From: Goniomonas avonlea
Taxonomy: Eukaryota > Cryptophyceae > Goniomonadida > Goniomonadaceae
NCBI GenBank assembly: GCA_003573635.1
Contig: QUTJ01031324.1
Span: 1 to 10,914 of the forward strand
DNA: 10,914 nt
Direction: 5' to 3'
The notes below the pieces were generated by a model. The model did not search any database. It was not told the origin of the DNA and saw only the letters and a program-made list of their open reading frames with translations. A program made the translations under genes and the position numbers. Positions 9,601 through 10,914 of the stretch are shown here, one piece after another. Numbering within the stretch: the stretch's first letter is position 1; the number at the start of each line of letters is the position of its first letter.

Positions 9601-10914
9601 CCCGAACCTGGACCAGACAGTGGCCCCCAGACCATAACCCGCTCCGAGTAAAGTCACGGAGACACTGCCTGTGGCAGGTCCATTCGCTGGAATAGCTGAA
9701 CTGGCCAGGCCCTGCCCAGGGTCGTGCGAGATTGCGAATGAGATCGAGCCGACACCACGACCAACTGTCATGGCAGCAGCAGACAAAATTTTGCCGTACG
9801 CAGCCTTGCAAACAATCAAGGTGCTGGAAACCCAGAGACTCGCTTCGGTAGCGAGAAGAAGGCGAAGAGATGGTGTGGAGTCGTGAGGCCCGAAGCTGGA
9901 ACCCACGACAGTCACACTAGTCGAAGCTGTGAAAGGGTGGTTGGTTCGATCCAGCCCAGTGACCACAGGCTCAAAGCTCCAGCCATGAGCTGCAGACGAC
10001 GACGACCCAACAGGTGACAAAACGCACGGGCTTTGAGACCCACTGTACGCATGGGACTTGCCACGGATGGAGCTAGCTGAGACCCACACTGTCGCCTGGA
10101 GTCCTGTTCTGGACATCCGACCGCGCGCACTCGCATCGAAGGGAGCCAAGTTGCTCCCAACGCAGGTCACACTCAGAGCACCAGTGCTTGGAAGGTTCGT
10201 CACAACGAGGCTGCTAACGACAACTTGGGAAGAGCTCCACGCAGAGGATACGCATGAATTGCGAACAGCGACAGTGACCGAAACAACCTGGGCAGAGCGA
10301 GCAGATGAAGGCCCTTTGGTGACAAGGGAACTATCTGAAGTCCAACGCGTCGCCTCGCAAGAACTTTGGCCAGTACGCAGGTGGACACTCGGGTCGGAAT
10401 ACCCAACACTCGAGCCGACAACGGTCACGCTGAGCGCGCCAGTTCGGGGACCGTTGACACGGACAACGGTGCTAACCACAGCAGAAATGTAGGTAAGCAA
10501 AGACAAGATCGAGCCAGCAGGCGGAGTCACAGTCAACGCCAAAGCGGACGTGACAAAGATAGCGGAAGCTGCTGACGCCTTAGAAATAACCGACGTATCC
10601 GAGACCCAGGACGAGGCCGTTGAGGAAGACGAAGCCAGGCGACCACGGGCAGAGTAATCAACCAAACCAATATTCGACCCAACAACAGTCACACTTACAG
10701 CTCCTGTTCCAGGCACGTTGCTAAGCAACAAACTACTTGGAACGGCGTGCACAAAACTCATGAGCGTGATTGCTGTCCCAACCTGCACTCCCCCTGTGAT
10801 CCCCACCACGCGCCCCACTCGAACACCAGCAGAGCCCTTGCACAGAAGCGAGCTCTCCGACACCCAAGCCGACGCCTGGCCGCCACTCCCTCCAACACGT
10901 CCCCTCCCACTCCG
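1..10914 (-). CDS. Giant IPT-like-repeat transmembrane receptor/adhesin with ZU5-HFS stalk (partial, both ends open)
   Basis: The minus-strand frame is open for all 3,638 codons, with no stop and no interruption of the repeat pattern, so no intron or frameshift is needed. The start lies beyond 10914 and the stop below 1. Domain order (window-relative residues): partial IPT-like unit (1-69), 36 IPT-like units (70-3258), ZU5-like domain ending in His-Phe-Ser (about 3259-3406), one transmembrane helix (3417-3438), basic stop-transfer segment, then an acidic/Pro-rich tail (to 3638 and beyond). The likely role is a cell-surface adhesin or receptor with a long extracellular rod. That rests on architecture only, and no ligand or pathway can be named. 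The topology (repeats outside, tail inside) is inferred from the sequons, possible disulfide pairs and positive-inside KKRLKK. No signal peptide is visible because the N terminus is missing. More membrane segments could follow outside the window. I do not recognise a named gene. Confidence 0.95.
601..666 (-). other. Single transmembrane helix, cysteine-rich
   Basis: A run of 22 residues starts WWAILLISFG and ends CIYLG, with no charged residue. It is preceded by a Pro-rich stalk (VRPPPVFP) and followed at once by FRYHLPLKKRLKKL, a strong positive-inside stop-transfer signal. The second half holds four cysteines in the pattern C-A-M-C-C-A-G-C, which may be palmitoylated or take part in dimer contacts. 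It is the only clear membrane span in the 3,638 residues. Confidence 0.9.
697..1140 (-). other. ZU5-like extracellular domain
   Basis: This stretch of about 148 residues does not match the repeat consensus. It shows, in order, features I associate with ZU5 domains: SGGKLVLP, then FPPDSG, then VHLGPDGTDF with a following hydrophobic strand (SVIDLPI), DDLVVL, ARWTVVP, and a last strand SVSVTVRHFS. The 'GP-G--F' core followed by a hydrophobic strand is the most ZU5-like part. ZU5 domains are usually intracellular in animals (UNC5, ankyrin, PIDD), but here the domain lies on the same side of the membrane as the repeats. A GAIN-like or otherwise unnamed juxtamembrane fold is the main alternative. 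A profile search was not possible, so the family call is moderate. Confidence 0.62.
712..720 (-). other. His-Phe-Ser tripeptide, candidate autoproteolysis site
   Basis: The codons for His, Phe and Ser (window residues 3399-3401) end the last predicted strand of the ZU5-like domain and are followed by WYMIV. In PIDD and UNC5CL the ZU5 region self-cleaves between Phe and Ser of an HFS motif, and NUP98 cleaves at HFS as well. Here the serine is 15 residues before the transmembrane helix, as expected for a cleaved but non-covalently held ectodomain. The motif and location are seen directly; cleavage itself is inferred. Confidence 0.6.
1141..2409 (-). repeat. Membrane-proximal block of five IPT-like units (32-36)
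   Basis: After the glycosylated hinge the array returns to its regular 252-264 bp period for five units, opening at 2409, 2154, 1890, 1638 and 1383. The opening strand is more divergent here (for example VAVTVFAAN in unit 32, and TAAASVTVVG in unit 34, which also lacks the CK cysteine). Unit 36 has both cysteines (SVCMAS and VYCK) and ends with FVFTYDGEVGDY, a typical IPT-like last strand, directly before the ZU5-like domain. Confidence 0.85.
2410..2613 (-). other. Pro/Thr/Asn-rich glycosylation linker bracketed by two PPCxC motifs (end of unit 31)
   Basis: About 68 residues follow the normal core of repeat unit 31 and precede unit 32. The stretch begins with PPCVC and is Pro/Ala/Thr-rich. 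It holds three sequons (NAT at 2545-2547, NAT at 2536-2538, NLT at 2521-2523), then PPCYC (2449-2463) and two more sequons (NAT at 2443-2445, NVT at 2434-2436); each coordinate pair gives the Asn codon. Composition and position suggest an extended, heavily glycosylated hinge. The matching PPCVC and PPCYC ends could form disulfides closing the loop or linking two chains. That is an inference from spacing and likeness only. Confidence 0.72.
2848..3213 (-). other. Enlarged repeat unit 30 with a sequon-bearing C-terminal insertion
   Basis: The unit starts normally (TGSVSVTMTGSFFGG, CETTIWTSDTVAQCK) and is one of five units with both cysteines of the presumed intra-domain pair. After that it is about 35 residues longer than usual. 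The extra part contains two overlapping-style N-glycosylation sequons (NATNAT, codons 2935-2952) followed by an Arg-rich stretch. The reading frame is kept throughout. The insertion lies at the C-terminal end of the unit, close to the junction with unit 31, so it probably forms an exposed loop or linker. Confidence 0.75.
10708..10914 (-). repeat. Partial IPT-like unit at the upstream window edge
   Basis: This is the C-terminal two thirds of one more repeat unit. It begins inside the 'vRvGG' strand, carries the Trp-Val-Ser-Glu-Ser-Ser block and the Cys-Lys signature (WVSESSLLCK), and ends with the hydrophobic strands and the PSSLLLSN linker that precedes the next unit. It shows that the array continues upstream, so 37 is a minimum count. 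Confidence 0.9.

Larger units (their letters stand above)
1141..10707 (-). repeat. Tandem array of 36 IPT/TIG-like Ig-fold units, about 86 residues each
   Basis: Each unit opens with TGa-SVTVvGsnfG, then y-R-RvGgt, a Trp block (tW-SDSSv-CK), a v-vT strand and an F-Y/D turn before an N-paTG linker. The first base of each opening Thr codon (or its equivalent) is at: 10707, 10443, 10185, 9930, 9672, 9420, 9162, 8910, 8649, 8397, 8139, 7887, 7626, 7368, 7104, 6849, 6591, 6324, 6066, 5811, 5553, 5289, 5031, 4755, 4497, 4242, 3981, 3723, 3465, 3213, 2847, 2409, 2154, 1890, 1638, 1383. Spacing is 252-267 bp except for 276 (unit 23), 366 (unit 30) and 438 (unit 31). The Trp is present in 35 of 36 units; unit 5 has Phe. 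The later Cys of the CK/CR signature is present in 26. Length and motif order fit the IPT/TIG beta-sandwich family (Pfam PF01833); that assignment is by pattern, not a search. Confidence 0.88.

Noticed and set aside
1141-10914. Regularly spaced short DNA matches (near 'acgacagtcacgct' about every 258 bases), which could suggest a CRISPR or satellite array
   Set aside because: The matches are imperfect, the spacing is a multiple of three and the segments between are conserved as protein. The regularity is explained by repeated protein domains.

Overview
The whole window is a single piece of coding sequence on the minus strand. The frame whose codons occupy positions 3k+1 to 3k+3 is open from 10914 down to 1. 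I translated all 3,638 codons by hand and met no stop. Neither the start codon nor the stop codon is in the window, so this is an internal-to-C-terminal part of a giant protein of more than 3,600 residues. No second gene, RNA gene, mobile element, promoter or terminator can be supported, and there is no intergenic stretch. The many short ORFs in the other frames are shadows of this gene.

Layout in protein order, from high to low coordinates. Residue numbers are window-relative, with 1 at 10914. From 10914 to about 1141 lies a tandem array of immunoglobulin-like units resembling the IPT/TIG fold: one partial unit followed by 36 complete ones. Most have a period of 84-89 residues (252-267 bp). 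The array is broken only near its membrane end, where units 30 and 31 are enlarged by segments rich in N-glycosylation sequons, one of them bracketed by two CxC motifs. From 1140 to 697 is a non-repeat domain resembling ZU5, ending in the tripeptide His-Phe-Ser, the autoproteolysis motif of PIDD and UNC5CL ZU5 domains. Fifteen residues after that serine comes one strong transmembrane helix (666-601, four cysteines), then a Lys/Arg-rich stop-transfer segment. The last 200 visible residues are a Pro- and acid-rich, probably cytoplasmic tail, with an acidic block plus PEPPEP motif present twice.

Together this reads as a very large single-pass cell-surface receptor or adhesin. A rod of about 37 beta-sandwich domains would stand on a possibly self-cleaving stalk, connected to a cytoplasmic tail. 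The plan is comparable to, but not obviously homologous with, metazoan fibrocystin-like (many IPT domains) and adhesion-GPCR (self-cleaving juxtamembrane domain) proteins.

The organism is most likely a unicellular eukaryote, perhaps a microalga or other protist. The reasons are sequons in the presumed ectodomain, the receptor-like architecture, a fairly GC-rich sequence, and repeats of the type 'vGg-aCE-T-WvSDSSv-CK', which I associate from memory with algal proteins. I could not check this, and the lineage is an inference. The absence of introns over 10.9 kb is notable for such a gene.
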